Of a stretch of DNA of 64,000 bases, positions 30,684-40,077 are shown one piece after another. The stretch comes from Deltaproteobacteria bacterium. Its GTDB lineage: Bacteria; Myxococcota_A; Polyangia; Polyangiales; Polyangiaceae. The DNA is taken from the NCBI GenBank assembly GCA_016875405.1, contig VGRJ01000009.1:1-64000 (forward strand), read 5' to 3'. The position numbers and the translations under genes are program-made. Within the stretch, counting starts at the first letter, position 1. The number at the start of each line of letters is the position of its first letter. Below the pieces are notes generated by a model, which saw nothing but the letters and a program-made list of their open reading frames with translations, was not told where the DNA came from and did no database searches.

Positions 30684-32963
30684 ATGGAACAGGACCGCGA
30701 CCTCGACGGCGCGGCCGCGCCGGGCTCGACCGGCGAGGCCGACCACGGCGCTGCCCGGCCTTCACCCGGCATCGATGGGGCCCCCGAGCACGACTGCTTC
30801 TCGCAGACCGGCCTCCCGCGGCGCTTCGGTCACCACCACCTGCTGAAGCTGCTGGCCCGTGGCGGCATGGGTCAGGTCTTCCTCGCGTCGACGAGCGGCG
30901 TCGAGGGCGCCGAGCGCCCCGTCATCATCAAGGTGATCCGCCGCGAGCACGCCCGCGATCCGAACTTCCTCGCGCGCTTCCTCGACGAGGCCCGGGTTCA
31001 AGCGCAGCTGCAGCACCCGGGGGTCGCGCAGGTGCACGAGGCCGCAATCCATGAGCCTACCGGGGATCCCTACGTCGTGCTCGAGTACGTCGAGGGCCGC
31101 AGCCTCGGCAACGTTCGACGGCGTGTCGCCGAGGTCGGGCTCCGCCTCCGTTGGGAAGACGCGGTGGCGCTCGGGATGCTGGTCTGCGAGGGGCTCGCGC
31201 ACATTCACGAGCGCACCGACGCGAGCGGAAAACCGCTTCGGATCGTGCACCGCGACCTGTCCCCCCACAACGTGATGATCGGGTACTCGGGCGAGGTGAA
31301 GATCATCGATTTCGGCACCGCGCGCGGCCAAAACCGTCGATGCCACACCGTCGCGGGCGTGGTGTTCGCGAAGCCGGGCTACGTCGCCCCCGAGGTGGCG
31401 AACGGCGACTCGGGCGACTTCCGCGTCGACATGTACGCGGCTGGCGTCATCCTGTGGGAGCTCTGCGCGGGCAGGCGGTTCTTGCAAGGCGACGCGCAGG
31501 AGCACACCGCGAAGGTCGCGGCTGACGCGCTGCCATTGCCTCCGATCGCGGCCCAGATCGGGGCTCCCGTCGAGCTTGACGCCGTGCTCGCGCGCATGAC
31601 CACGCACGAGCGAGACGAGCGCTACCCCTCGACGAATCAAGCCGCGGTCGAGCTCGCCGCGCTGCTCCGACACGCCGCGCCGCTGCCGACCGGCGAGCGG
31701 AGCGTGCGCGCGCGGGTCGCGCAGCTGATGTACGGCCTCTATCCGACCCAGCCAGGTCGCGCTCGACGTGAGTTTGCGAAGCTCGTCGGCGAGGCCCGCG
31801 ATCGTGAGCCGGAAGAGTGGGTGAGCCCGCTCGACACGAGCGAGCCCTCGGTGGACCCCAACCTCCTCGCCGGCACGCGCTACCGCCTGATCCGTGAGCT
31901 CGGGCGCGGCGCGTCGAGCATCGTGTACGAGGCCGAGCACATCGAGCTCGGGCGGCGCGTGGCCCTCAAGATCCTCGACGCCGAGCGGACGCACTCGCGA
32001 GAGTTCACGACGCGATTCCGCCGCGAAGCGCGCGCTCTCTCGAGGCTGCAGCACCCGAACCTCGTCCGCGTCTACGATTTCGGTCAGGCCGCCGACGGAC
32101 GCATGTACTCGGCGATGGAGCTCGTCGAGGGCGAGACGCTGCGGGCTCACCTCGCGCGAGGAGAAGCGCTCGAACCGCGACAGGTGTTGCGCATCGGTCT
32201 TCAGGCGGCGCGCGCCCTCCACGTCGCGCACCGCGCCGGGCTCGTGCATCGGGACATCAAGCCCGAGAACATGATCCTCACGCCCCGCGGCGAGCTGAAG
32301 CTCCTCGACTTCGGCATCGCGAAGACCGCGAGCGAGGCGGGCGCTTCGATCCTCGGCGAGGCCGAGCCCGACAGCCACCCGCTCGGCGCGCTCACGCTCT
32401 TCGGGACGCCCGAGTACATGGCGCCGGAGCAAGCGCAGGGCGGGCGAGTCGACGGGCGCGCGGACGTCTATGCGCTCGGCTGCGTCCTCTACGAGCTGCT
32501 CTCCGGGTCGCTCCCGTTCGTCGACGAGTCCGACACGCTGCTCCTCGAGGCGAAGCTCCGAGGCAATCCGGTCAGCCTGCGTGAGCGTGTCCCTGCGCGG
32601 CGTCTCCCGCGCTACGTCGACCAGCTCGTGATGAAGGCGCTCGCGCGGCACCCGAGCCGTCGCTTCGAGTCGGCGGCGGAGATGGTCGCGGCCCTGTCGG
32701 ACGCGCTCGACGAGCCGACGCGAGCGAGCTCGCGCCGTCGCACCGTCGGCGCCTCGCTGATGGCGGCGGCGATGGGCTTCGCCCTGGTGTTCCTCTTAGG
32801 GCAGATGCGGCCCTACCTCGCGCGGCTCCCCGAGCACGTGCCGTGGCTTCGCGCAGGACAGGGGGCTCCGACTCCACGCGACGGGTCGGACTCGACCGTC
32901 TCGCGGAGGCCACCCTTGCGGGTCGTGATCCCTTCGCAGACGGAAGCCCCCGACGAGCCCTGA
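30684..32963 (+). CDS. Twin-domain Ser/Thr protein kinase with C-terminal membrane anchor
   Basis: 759 residues from ATG 30684; an in-frame TTG 18 bases upstream is less likely. Kinase domain 1 (about residues 53-330) has the glycine loop ARGGMGQVF, the lysine strand VIIKVI, the catalytic loop HRDLSPHN and DFGTARG. Kinase domain 2 (about 394-650) has GRGASSIVYEAEH, VALKIL, HRDIKPEN, DFGIAKT and APEQAQGG. Both seem catalytically complete, which is unusual. A transmembrane helix (GASLMAAAMGFALVFLLGQ) near residue 700 anchors the kinases at the cytoplasmic side with a short outer tail. Two kinases on one chain could phosphorylate each other or two targets. Confidence 0.9.
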   Translation: MEQDRDLDGAAAPGSTGEADHGAARPSPGIDGAPEHDCFSQTGLPRRFGHHHLLKLLARGGMGQVFLASTSGVEGAERPVIIKVIRREHARDPNFLARFLDEARVQAQLQHPGVAQVHEAAIHEPTGDPYVVLEYVEGRSLGNVRRRVAEVGLRLRWEDAVALGMLVCEGLAHIHERTDASGKPLRIVHRDLSPHNVMIGYSGEVKIIDFGTARGQNRRCHTVAGVVFAKPGYVAPEVANGDSGDFRVDMYAAGVILWELCAGRRFLQGDAQEHTAKVAADALPLPPIAAQIGAPVELDAVLARMTTHERDERYPSTNQAAVELAALLRHAAPLPTGERSVRARVAQLMYGLYPTQPGRARREFAKLVGEARDREPEEWVSPLDTSEPSVDPNLLAGTRYRLIRELGRGASSIVYEAEHIELGRRVALKILDAERTHSREFTTRFRREARALSRLQHPNLVRVYDFGQAADGRMYSAMELVEGETLRAHLARGEALEPRQVLRIGLQAARALHVAHRAGLVHRDIKPENMILTPRGELKLLDFGIAKTASEAGASILGEAEPDSHPLGALTLFGTPEYMAPEQAQGGRVDGRADVYALGCVLYELLSGSLPFVDESDTLLLEAKLRGNPVSLRERVPARRLPRYVDQLVMKALARHPSRRFESAAEMVAALSDALDEPTRASSRRRTVGASLMAAAMGFALVFLLGQMRPYLARLPEHVPWLRAGQGAPTPRDGSDSTVSRRPPLRVVIPSQTEAPDEP

Positions 32964-33019
32964 GCGCGGCGCCCTAGGCTTGTTGGTCCGGGGGTCGTCT
33001 TTCTGGTAAACCGCCAGCG

Positions 33020-34450
33020 TTGGCAGCCATCGGAACGAACGCGGTCACGTCGGGGCCTCCCTGGAAGGCGGTGCTTCGACTCGCCTTGCCAACGCTCGCG
33101 GCGATGCTCTCGCAGAGCATCGTGAACGAGGTCGACATCGTGTTCCTCGGGCGCTTGCCGTGCCCCGAGTCGTCGAACACTCAGGCCGCGCTGCTCCCGT
33201 CGCTCGTCATCCTGTGGGCCCTCGGCGGCTCGCTCAGCGCGATCTCGGTCGGCACACAGTCTTACACCGGCCGCCGCTTCGCCGAGGGGAAGCTCGGCGA
33301 GGCCGGCGCGGTGCTCGCGAACGCGCTCTTCTTCGCGCTGACCGCGGGCGTGGCGATGACCGTCATCGGCTACGCGTTCATGGAGCCGATCGTCCGGCTC
33401 GCCGCGCCAACCGAGGCGGTCCGTGAGGCCGCCTACGCCTACTTGAAGTGGCGCCTCTTCGGCATCACGTCGATGGCGGCGACCTTCGCGCTGAAGGCGT
33501 TCTTCGACGGGATCGGCAAGACCCACGTGCACCTCGTCGCCTCGATCGCGATGAACGTGCTGAACGTGATCCTCTGCACCCTGCTTATCTTCGGGAACCC
33601 GTCGCTCGGGATTCCCAAGATGGGCATCGAGGGAGCGGGCATCGCCGGCGTGGCGTCGACCTACGTCGGCCTCCTCGTGATGGTCGTATACGCGCTCCGC
33701 GGCGACTGCCGCGTGACCTTCTCGCCGTTCCGCCGCGAGAACCTGAGCCGCGCTGTCACGGGGGACCTCGTCCGGCTCTCGCTCCCCTCGGCGGCGGCGA
33801 CCGTGGTGGTGATGTCCGGCGTCTTGATGTTCGTCAAGACCGCCATCCACCTCGACACGGTCTTGCCGCTCGGGACCGTGTCGCCGATCTGCCCCGGCGG
33901 CGCGGCCGAGCCCGTCAATGGCGCCGCCACGACCGTGATCATCGGCATCCTGAAGCTCACCTTCTCGGGCTGCCTCGCCTTCGGGACGTCGACGGCGACG
34001 CTCGTTGCGCAGAGCCTCGGTGAAGGGAAGCCCGACAAGGCCGAGAGGTTCGGCTGGACCTCGGTGCGGCTCGGGGTGCTCTTCTTCGGCGTCGTCGGGC
34101 TCGCCGAGCTCCTGTTCGCGCGGCCGCTCCTCGCATTCGCCACGCACAGCACTCTCGTTCAGGCCCACGCGCTCGTCCCGCTCCAGATCATGGGCATTTG
34201 TACGCCGATCATCGCGATCGGCATGATTGTCGTCGAGGCGCTGTTCGGTGCCGGCAACAGCCGCTTCGTCATGATCGTTCAGGCGAGCCTCCACTTTGGG
34301 GTGCTCGTACCGCTCGCGTACGTCCTCGGAGTGGTCCTGCACTTCGGGCTCCCGGGGATCTGGGCGTCCGCGCTCGTCTACGCCATCGCGCTTGCGGTGG
34401 TGATGAGCCTGAAGTTCAAGAGCGGCGACTGGAAGACGATCAGGCTGTAA
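33020..34450 (+). CDS. MATE-family efflux transporter
   Basis: 476 residues from TTG 33020, no better start being available. About twelve hydrophobic segments are spread over the protein, and the two-fold MATE pattern is visible: LRLALPTLAAMLSQSIVNEV at the start, and LSLPSAAATVVVMSGVLMFV opening the second half. The loop with GRLPCPESSNTQ and a large C-P-G-G segment in the middle are unusual. MATE proteins export cationic drugs or metabolites in exchange for H+ or Na+. The substrate is not predictable. The gene is 28 bases before the TRAP cluster. Confidence 0.88.
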   Translation: MAAIGTNAVTSGPPWKAVLRLALPTLAAMLSQSIVNEVDIVFLGRLPCPESSNTQAALLPSLVILWALGGSLSAISVGTQSYTGRRFAEGKLGEAGAVLANALFFALTAGVAMTVIGYAFMEPIVRLAAPTEAVREAAYAYLKWRLFGITSMAATFALKAFFDGIGKTHVHLVASIAMNVLNVILCTLLIFGNPSLGIPKMGIEGAGIAGVASTYVGLLVMVVYALRGDCRVTFSPFRRENLSRAVTGDLVRLSLPSAAATVVVMSGVLMFVKTAIHLDTVLPLGTVSPICPGGAAEPVNGAATTVIIGILKLTFSGCLAFGTSTATLVAQSLGEGKPDKAERFGWTSVRLGVLFFGVVGLAELLFARPLLAFATHSTLVQAHALVPLQIMGICTPIIAIGMIVVEALFGAGNSRFVMIVQASLHFGVLVPLAYVLGVVLHFGLPGIWASALVYAIALAVVMSLKFKSGDWKTIRL

Positions 34451-34477
34451 CCGAACTCGTGTATCCTCCGTCGTCCC

Positions 34478-35833
34478 ATGGGAAAGCCGTCGAAGCGCAA
34501 GCGAGCGCCTCGCCCGGGCGCGATGACGCGTCGCGATCCCGAGGCGCGGCGAAGAGTCCGAGAGCAAGCCGAGGAGACGGGTGCGATGACCGACGAGAGC
34601 GAGCGCGATACGAGCAACGCCGAGGTGAACGACACCGCGTCCGCCGCTCGGGACGACGGCGGTGCCGTCGAGGCCGAGGCCTGCGCGGCACCCTCCAACG
34701 AGGAGCGCGTCCCCGCGCCGTCGACCGACGGGGATGAGCCGCTCGAGCTTCGGGGGGAGGCTTGGGCGCACCCCCTCGTCAGGCTCGAGGCGCGCTGGAC
34801 GTGGCTCGAAACACGCATGCTCGCCGTCGCGCTCGGCGCGCTCGTGGTCACGCTCTGCATCTGGTTCGGCATTCGCGGCATGAAGGACCCGGTCGAGACG
34901 GGCTCGCCTGCAGGCACGGTGTTGCGCGCGCTCGTCGGCATGAGCGCGCTCGGCGGCGTCGTCCGCTACGGCTCGGGCAAGCTCGGCTGGGAGGAGCGCC
35001 AGCGCTCGCTCGCGACGCTGGGCGCCGTCGTCCTCGGTGCGCTCCTCGCGAAGACCTGGCGGACCGTCGGCATCGCCTACTTCGGCAACCTGCTCGACTG
35101 GCTGCAGCAGGGCTCGTCGATCGCGCTCTTCGGAGGTCTGAAGGGGATCAGCACGCGCCTGACGATGCAGGTGTCACTGATCGGCGCGTCGCTCGCCTGC
35201 TCGACCGGGACGCACATCAACATCGACGTCGTCGTTCGCTTCATCCCGAAGAGCTGGCGTAAGGGCGCGCACATGGCAGGCCTCCTCGGCGCTGCGGTCG
35301 TGTGCCTGGTCTCGTCGTGGGGCTTCTTCGACTTCATCGCCGTCAGCGGGTTCGAGGCGAAGCCCGAGGCGAGCGCCCGTGAGAAGGCCGCGCAGGTCTC
35401 GCACGAGCTGGGCGACCACTTCTTCGCGCTTCGCAAGCAGCTCGGCCTCGATCTCTCGGCGCTCCCGACGGTGCTCGGCGGCGGCAGTTGGAACGCCGAC
35501 GAGCGCATGGATGGCAAGCGTTGGAACACGTTCCTTGATGAGAGCGGCTTCGTCGAGCGCTTCGGCGCAGAGAAGGTCGCGACGCTTCGCGCGGCCCCCG
35601 ATGAGCTCACGGCGCCTCGTCGTCCCTTCGTCGTGCTTCCGGGAGAGTCGACTTCCGGCGTGCTGATCCACGCGATGGACCTCCTCTTTCCGATCGGCTT
35701 CTTTATGATCGGCCTCCGCATGTTGCTCCGCATCCTGCTCGTCCAGAGCGGGCAGCTCTCGGTCGAGGAAGAGCCCGAGCCGGAGGAGACCCCCACGAAC
35801 GCCGACGCCGCTGCCGAGAAGGAGGCTGCCTGA
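34478..35833 (+). CDS. TRAP transporter small membrane subunit (DctQ-like) with long N-terminus and large insertion
   Basis: 451 residues, far longer than typical DctQ (150-230). A disordered, charged N-terminus of about 100 residues precedes the first helix. Helices near 115-135, 170-190, 215-240 and 265-285 follow the DctQ four-helix order, with THINIDVVVRFIPKSWR resembling the family motif. A soluble insertion of about 100 residues (EAKPEASAREKAAQVSHELG to RRPFVVLPGESTSGV) precedes the last helix (LIHAMDLLFPIGFFMIGLRM), and an acidic tail ends the chain. The stop overlaps the dctM start by one base. Confidence 0.75.
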   Translation: MGKPSKRKRAPRPGAMTRRDPEARRRVREQAEETGAMTDESERDTSNAEVNDTASAARDDGGAVEAEACAAPSNEERVPAPSTDGDEPLELRGEAWAHPLVRLEARWTWLETRMLAVALGALVVTLCIWFGIRGMKDPVETGSPAGTVLRALVGMSALGGVVRYGSGKLGWEERQRSLATLGAVVLGALLAKTWRTVGIAYFGNLLDWLQQGSSIALFGGLKGISTRLTMQVSLIGASLACSTGTHINIDVVVRFIPKSWRKGAHMAGLLGAAVVCLVSSWGFFDFIAVSGFEAKPEASAREKAAQVSHELGDHFFALRKQLGLDLSALPTVLGGGSWNADERMDGKRWNTFLDESGFVERFGAEKVATLRAAPDELTAPRRPFVVLPGESTSGVLIHAMDLLFPIGFFMIGLRMLLRILLVQSGQLSVEEEPEPEETPTNADAAAEKEAA

Positions 35834-37422
35834 TGTTCGCGCTCCTCGGTGTCGTCCTCGCCGTGCTCGCCGTCGCGGGCATGCCTCTCTTCGCGGTGCT
35901 CGGTGGCATCTCGATCCTGAGCTGGTTCGGGAGCTCCGACGCTCGCCACCACTTCCTGCGACACGTCGCGGCCAACGTCCTCGACGACAAGTTCGCGGAC
36001 TCGACCATCCTTGTCACGATCCCGCTCTTCGTGTTCGTCGGCTACCTGATGGCCGAGTCGAACACGCCGCAGCGCATCGTCAGAGCGGCCGGCGCCGCGC
36101 TCGGATGGCTCCCCGGCGGGCTCGCCATCGTGTGCATCTTCGCGACCGCGATCTTCACCATGCTCACGGGCGGCAGCGGCGTCGCGATCGTGGCGATCGG
36201 CGGCCTGCTCTTCCCGGTTCTCCTGCAGCAGGGCTACAGCCGCGCGTATTCGCTCGGGCTCGTGACGACCGCTGGCGCGGTGGGGCTCTTGCTGCCGCCG
36301 AGCCCGCTCGTCCTCATCTACTGCTACGTCACCGGCATCGACGTCGGTCGCACCTACAAGGCCACGGTCGTCCCGGGCCTTGTCCTCGTCGTCATCCTCG
36401 CGCTTCATGCCGTCGTGGTCGGCATTCGCACCAAGGTCCCGCGGCAGAAGTTCGAGCTGGGAACGTTCGGCCGCGAGATGTGGGCGATCAAGTGGGAGGC
36501 GATGGCGCCGCTGCTCGTGCTCGTCGGCCTCGGGACCGGCCTCATGGAGCTCCACGAGTCGGCCGCCGCGGCGGCGTTCTACACGCTGATCGTCGAGGTC
36601 TACATTTACCGAGACCTCACCTGGAAGAAGGTGCTCAAGGTCGCGAAGGATTCGATCGCGCTCGCGGGCGCGATCATCGTCATCCTCGCGATGGCCGCGG
36701 CGCTTACGAACTACATCATCCACGCCGGCATTCCACGGAGCCTCCTCGAGTGGTTCGTCGAGAAGGGCATGAACCAGCCCTGGCAGTTCATCCTCGTCCT
36801 TAACGTGTTCCTGTTCATCATGGGCATGCTGATGGACGGCTTCAGCGTGCTGCTCGTCGGGCTACCGCTGCTCGTCCCGCTCGCGGCGAACTTCGGCCTG
36901 CACCCGTTCTACCTGGCGGTGATGTTCCTCCTGAACCTCGAGATCGCCTACATCTCGCCGCCGGTCGGTCTCAACCTCTACATCTCGAGCTTCCGCTTCC
37001 GTCGCCCGGTAGTCGAGATCTACCGCGTGGTCCTGCCGTTCCTCGGCATGCTCGTGGCCGGGCTCCTCGTCATCATCTTCTTCCCGAGCCTGTCGAGCTT
37101 CACGGTACACAACGAGACCGAGCGGCTGCGCGCCGAGGCGGCGAAGCTCGGGGTCGCGCCTCAGCAAGCCTGGGCGCTCGAGTGCATCCAGGAGGACCGC
37201 AACAACCTCCTGCCCTGCAAGGCCGAGGACTTCGCCAAGTGGGGCAAGGACGGCAAGGGCAACCAGACCGTCCAGACGACCTCCGACGACGACGAGGACG
37301 ACTTCGACGACGACGACGACGACGACGACGACACGAAGCCTGCCGCGTCGCCTGCGGGGTCCGGCAGCCCAGCGCCCGCCGCGGCGTCGCCGGACGATGA
37401 TGACGAGGATGACGACGACTGA
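35833..37422 (+). CDS. dctM: TRAP transporter large permease subunit (DctM-like) with acidic tail
   Basis: 529 residues. DctM, a member of the DctM/DedA ion transporter superfamily, forms the Na+- or H+-coupled channel of TRAP uptake systems. The first 440 residues carry about a dozen hydrophobic segments, including MLTGGSGVAIVAIGGLLFPV and LLLPPSPLVLIYCYV. The last 70 residues are cytoplasmic-looking and extremely acidic, with nine consecutive Asp encoded by (GAC)9. It is translationally coupled to the DctQ-like gene. The substrate-binding protein DctP is not in this cluster. The TatT-type lipoprotein that follows suggests the TPR-associated (TPAT) class of TRAP systems. Confidence 0.9.
   Translation: MFALLGVVLAVLAVAGMPLFAVLGGISILSWFGSSDARHHFLRHVAANVLDDKFADSTILVTIPLFVFVGYLMAESNTPQRIVRAAGAALGWLPGGLAIVCIFATAIFTMLTGGSGVAIVAIGGLLFPVLLQQGYSRAYSLGLVTTAGAVGLLLPPSPLVLIYCYVTGIDVGRTYKATVVPGLVLVVILALHAVVVGIRTKVPRQKFELGTFGREMWAIKWEAMAPLLVLVGLGTGLMELHESAAAAAFYTLIVEVYIYRDLTWKKVLKVAKDSIALAGAIIVILAMAAALTNYIIHAGIPRSLLEWFVEKGMNQPWQFILVLNVFLFIMGMLMDGFSVLLVGLPLLVPLAANFGLHPFYLAVMFLLNLEIAYISPPVGLNLYISSFRFRRPVVEIYRVVLPFLGMLVAGLLVIIFFPSLSSFTVHNETERLRAEAAKLGVAPQQAWALECIQEDRNNLLPCKAEDFAKWGKDGKGNQTVQTTSDDDEDDFDDDDDDDDDTKPAASPAGSGSPAPAAASPDDDDEDDDD
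37306..37332 (+). repeat. (GAC)9 trinucleotide repeat encoding poly-Asp
   Basis: Nine GAC units in frame encode nine Asp in the C-terminal tail of the DctM-like protein. Flanking codons also encode Asp and Glu. A simple repeat like this could change length by slippage. Confidence 0.9.
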
Positions 37423-37472
37423 GCGACGTCCCCATTGAATCCCGCGGGGTGCCCAGATACACCTCCGGAACC

Positions 37473-38495
37473 ATGCTTTATCGCAACCTCGCATCGCTCG
37501 CCTTGGCTGGCGCGCTCGCCTTTGGCAGCACCGGCTGTCTCAAGAAGATCCTGCTGAACGGGCAGATCGAGTCGACCCGCAAGGCCTCGGCGGCACTCAA
37601 CTCCGTGAGCGACTATGAGGTGGCGCGCGGTGCCGCGTTCGCCGGTCTCGCGCAGTTCGAGGGGATGCACTACCTCGCGCCGGACAACGCGAACGCACAG
37701 TTCCTCCTCCTGCGCAGCTGGGCCGCGAGCGCCTTCGGCTTCATGGAGGACGAGATGGAGCAGGCCGAGGATCTGCACGGCGAGGACAGCGAGCTCGCGC
37801 TCTATCACCGCGCCCGAGCCGTGACGGCGTACGCGCGAGCGATCCACTATGGCTCGACGCTCCTCGAGGCGAAGCACCCGGGCTTCGAGGGCGCTCAGAA
37901 GAGCCCGGAGTCGATGCAGGCGTACCTCGCGAAGTTCACCGACAAGTCCGACGCCGAGCCCATGCTGTGGCTCGCTCAGGCGTGGCTGTCGCGCGTGAAC
38001 CTCGTCGTCGCCGACGACATCCTCGCCGCCGGAACGCTCCACGTCGGCGTCGCGCTGGCCGAGCGCTCGGTCGTGCTCGACGAGACCTACAACAACGCCT
38101 CGGGTCACGTGATCCTCGGGGCCTACCACTCGCGCAGCAAGACCGCCGAGACCGAGCTGCCGCTCGCCAAGACGCACTTCGACCGCGCACTGCTCCTCAC
38201 CGAGGGCAAGTCGCTCCTCGCGAAGTTCAACCTCGCGGCGAAGTACTTCTGCACGATGCAGGACAAGGCGAGCTACGAGAAGCTCCTCACCGAAGTCGTC
38301 GAGGCGGGGGACGTGCAGCCCGAGCAGCGGCTCCCGGGCTCGATCGCGAGGCGGAAGGCCCGCCGTTACCTCGGCGCGCGTCGCACGAAGAAGTGTGCCT
38401 TCGAGGCAAACCCGGCGAACGCAGCCGCGGCTCCTGCCGTCGCGCCTGCTGCCGCGGGTGACGCGGACGACGACAAGGACGACGACAAGGAGTGA
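37473..38495 (+). CDS. TRAP-associated TatT-family lipoprotein
   Basis: 340 residues from ATG 37473, which starts a signal peptide with lipobox GSTGC. The mature part is helical with TPR-like repeats: RGAAFAGLAQFEGMHYLAPD, LYHRARAVTAYARAIHYGST and ALAERSVVLDETYNNASGHV. TatT of Treponema pallidum is a trimeric TPR lipoprotein that pairs with a periplasmic TRAP substrate-binding protein and may bind hydrophobic ligands. It follows dctM by 50 bases, consistent with one operon. The tail (DADDDKDDDKE) is acidic like those of the two permease genes. Confidence 0.78.
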   Translation: MLYRNLASLALAGALAFGSTGCLKKILLNGQIESTRKASAALNSVSDYEVARGAAFAGLAQFEGMHYLAPDNANAQFLLLRSWAASAFGFMEDEMEQAEDLHGEDSELALYHRARAVTAYARAIHYGSTLLEAKHPGFEGAQKSPESMQAYLAKFTDKSDAEPMLWLAQAWLSRVNLVVADDILAAGTLHVGVALAERSVVLDETYNNASGHVILGAYHSRSKTAETELPLAKTHFDRALLLTEGKSLLAKFNLAAKYFCTMQDKASYEKLLTEVVEAGDVQPEQRLPGSIARRKARRYLGARRTKKCAFEANPANAAAAPAVAPAAAGDADDDKDDDKE

Positions 38496-38552
38496 GCCTT
38501 GCGCCCGACGTCGCGCGCGTAAACGCGGCGCTCGTCAGCGACACGCAACGAA

Positions 38553-38617
38553 GAAGGCCGGCACACTTGGAGAGTGTGGCCGGCCTTCGTGGCTTCGTGG
38601 GGCGGCCCCCACGAAGC
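38553..38617. terminator. Two consecutive stem-loops between convergent genes
   Basis: The first (38553-38588) pairs GAAGGCCGGC-ACACT with AGTGT-GGCCGGCCTTC with one bulged base. The second (38592-38617) pairs GCTTCGTGGGG with CCCCACGAAGC around a short GC loop. They lie between the end of the TatT gene (38495) and the end of ahcY (38632). Strong stems between convergent genes suggest bidirectional termination, though T-runs are missing. Confidence 0.6.
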
Positions 38618-38631
38618 AGCAGCGCCTGGGC

Positions 38632-40077
38632 TCAGTAGCGATAGTCGTCGCGCTTGTAGGGGCCGTTCGCGTCGACGCCGAGGTACTTCGCCTGCTTGTC
38701 GGTGAGCTTCGTGAGGCGCACCCCGAGCTTGTCAAGGTGAAGGCGCGCGACCTCCTCGTCGAGGTGCTTCGGAAGGCGGTACACCTTCGCCTCGAGCTCG
38801 TCCTTCGTCGCCCACAGCTCGAGCTGCGCGAGCACCTGGTTCGTGAACGAGGTGCTCATCACGAAGCTCGGGTGACCCGTCGCGCAGCCGAGGTTCAAGA
38901 GTCGCCCCTCGGCGAGGATGAGCACCGAGTGACCGTCCTGGAAGCGCCACTCATCGAACTGGGGCTTCACGTTGATGCGCTCGGCGCCCGAGCGCTCGAG
39001 CTCGGCCATCTGGATCTCGTTGTCGAAGTGGCCGATGTTGCCGACGATGGCCTTGTCCTTCATGCGAGCCATTTGCTCGACCGTGATGACGTCGCACGAG
39101 CCCGTCGCGGTCACAAAGATGTCGGCCTTCTCGAGGTAGTCCTCCACCGTCGCGACTTCGTAGCCTTCCATCGAGGCCTGAAGCGCGCAGATTGGGTCGA
39201 TCTCGGTGACGATGACGCGGCAGCCCTGGCCCCGGAGCGACTGCACACAGCCCTTGCCGACGTCGCCGAAGCCGCAGACGATCGCGACCTTGCCGCCGAG
39301 CATCACATCGCTCGCGCGGTTCAGCCCGTCGATGAGCGAGTGTCGGCAGCCGTAGACGTTGTCGAACTTCGTCTTGGTGACGGAGTCGTTCACGTTGATC
39401 GCCGGGAACAAGAGCTCGCCGCGCTTCTCCATCTCGTAGAGGCGGTGCACGCCGGTCGTCGTCTCTTCGCTCACGCCCCGAATGTTCCTCGCCACCTTCG
39501 CCCAGCGGCCGGGCTGCTTGGTCGCGATGTCGCGGAGGGTCTGGAGAATGATGCCCCACTCGGCGGGCTCGTTCGCCGCGTCGAACTCGGGGATCTTGCC
39601 AGACTTCTCGTACTCGAGACCCTTGTGGACGAGCAGCGTCGCGTCACCGCCGTCGTCGACGATCATGTCGGGGCCGCTGCCGTCGGGCCAGGTGAGCGCC
39701 TCGTTCGTGCACCACCAGTACTCCTCGAGCGTCTCACCCTTCCACGCGAAGACGGGGATGCCGGCCGGCTTCTCGACGGTGCCCCCCTTGCCGACGACGA
39801 CCGCGGCGGCGGCTTGGTCTTGCGTGCTGAAGATGTTGCAGCTGCACCAGCGCACGTCGGCGCCGAGCTCGGCGAGTGTCTCGATAAGCACCGCCGTCTG
39901 CACGGTCATGTGGAGCGAGCCCATGACCTTCACGCCCGCGAGCGGCTTGGTCTTGCCGTGTCGGGCGCGGAGCGCCATCAGGCCAGGCATCTCGTGCTCG
40001 GCGAGGCGGACCTCCTTGCGGCCCCAGTCCGCGAGCGAGAGATCCTTCACTTTGTAGTTCTTGCGCATCGTGCTCAT
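38632..40077 (-). CDS. ahcY: S-adenosylhomocysteine hydrolase
   Basis: 481 residues. It splits SAH to adenosine and homocysteine and keeps methylation going. ATG 40077 ([19 protein letters not shown]) is chosen because it overlaps the stop of the upstream gene as ATGA and gives the family N-terminus. Signatures include [26 protein letters not shown], the catalytic region [14 protein letters not shown], the NAD-binding [11 protein letters not shown] and the C-terminal KRDDYRY ending. Length and motifs match bacterial SahH. The preceding gene, an ArsR-methyltransferase fusion, is probably co-transcribed. Confidence 0.97.
   Translation of the reverse strand: MSTMRKNYKVKDLSLADWGRKEVRLAEHEMPGLMALRARHGKTKPLAGVKVMGSLHMTVQTAVLIETLAELGADVRWCSCNIFSTQDQAAAAVVVGKGGTVEKPAGIPVFAWKGETLEEYWWCTNEALTWPDGSGPDMIVDDGGDATLLVHKGLEYEKSGKIPEFDAANEPAEWGIILQTLRDIATKQPGRWAKVARNIRGVSEETTTGVHRLYEMEKRGELLFPAINVNDSVTKTKFDNVYGCRHSLIDGLNRASDVMLGGKVAIVCGFGDVGKGCVQSLRGQGCRVIVTEIDPICALQASMEGYEVATVEDYLEKADIFVTATGSCDVITVEQMARMKDKAIVGNIGHFDNEIQMAELERSGAERINVKPQFDEWRFQDGHSVLILAEGRLLNLGCATGHPSFVMSTSFTNQVLAQLELWATKDELEAKVYRLPKHLDEEVARLHLDKLGVRLTKLTDKQAKYLGVDANGPYKRDDYRY

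Noticed and set aside
30762-32651. 629-codon minus-strand frame opposite the twin-kinase gene
   Set aside because: The plus strand encodes two intact kinase domains; the minus frame is a shadow.
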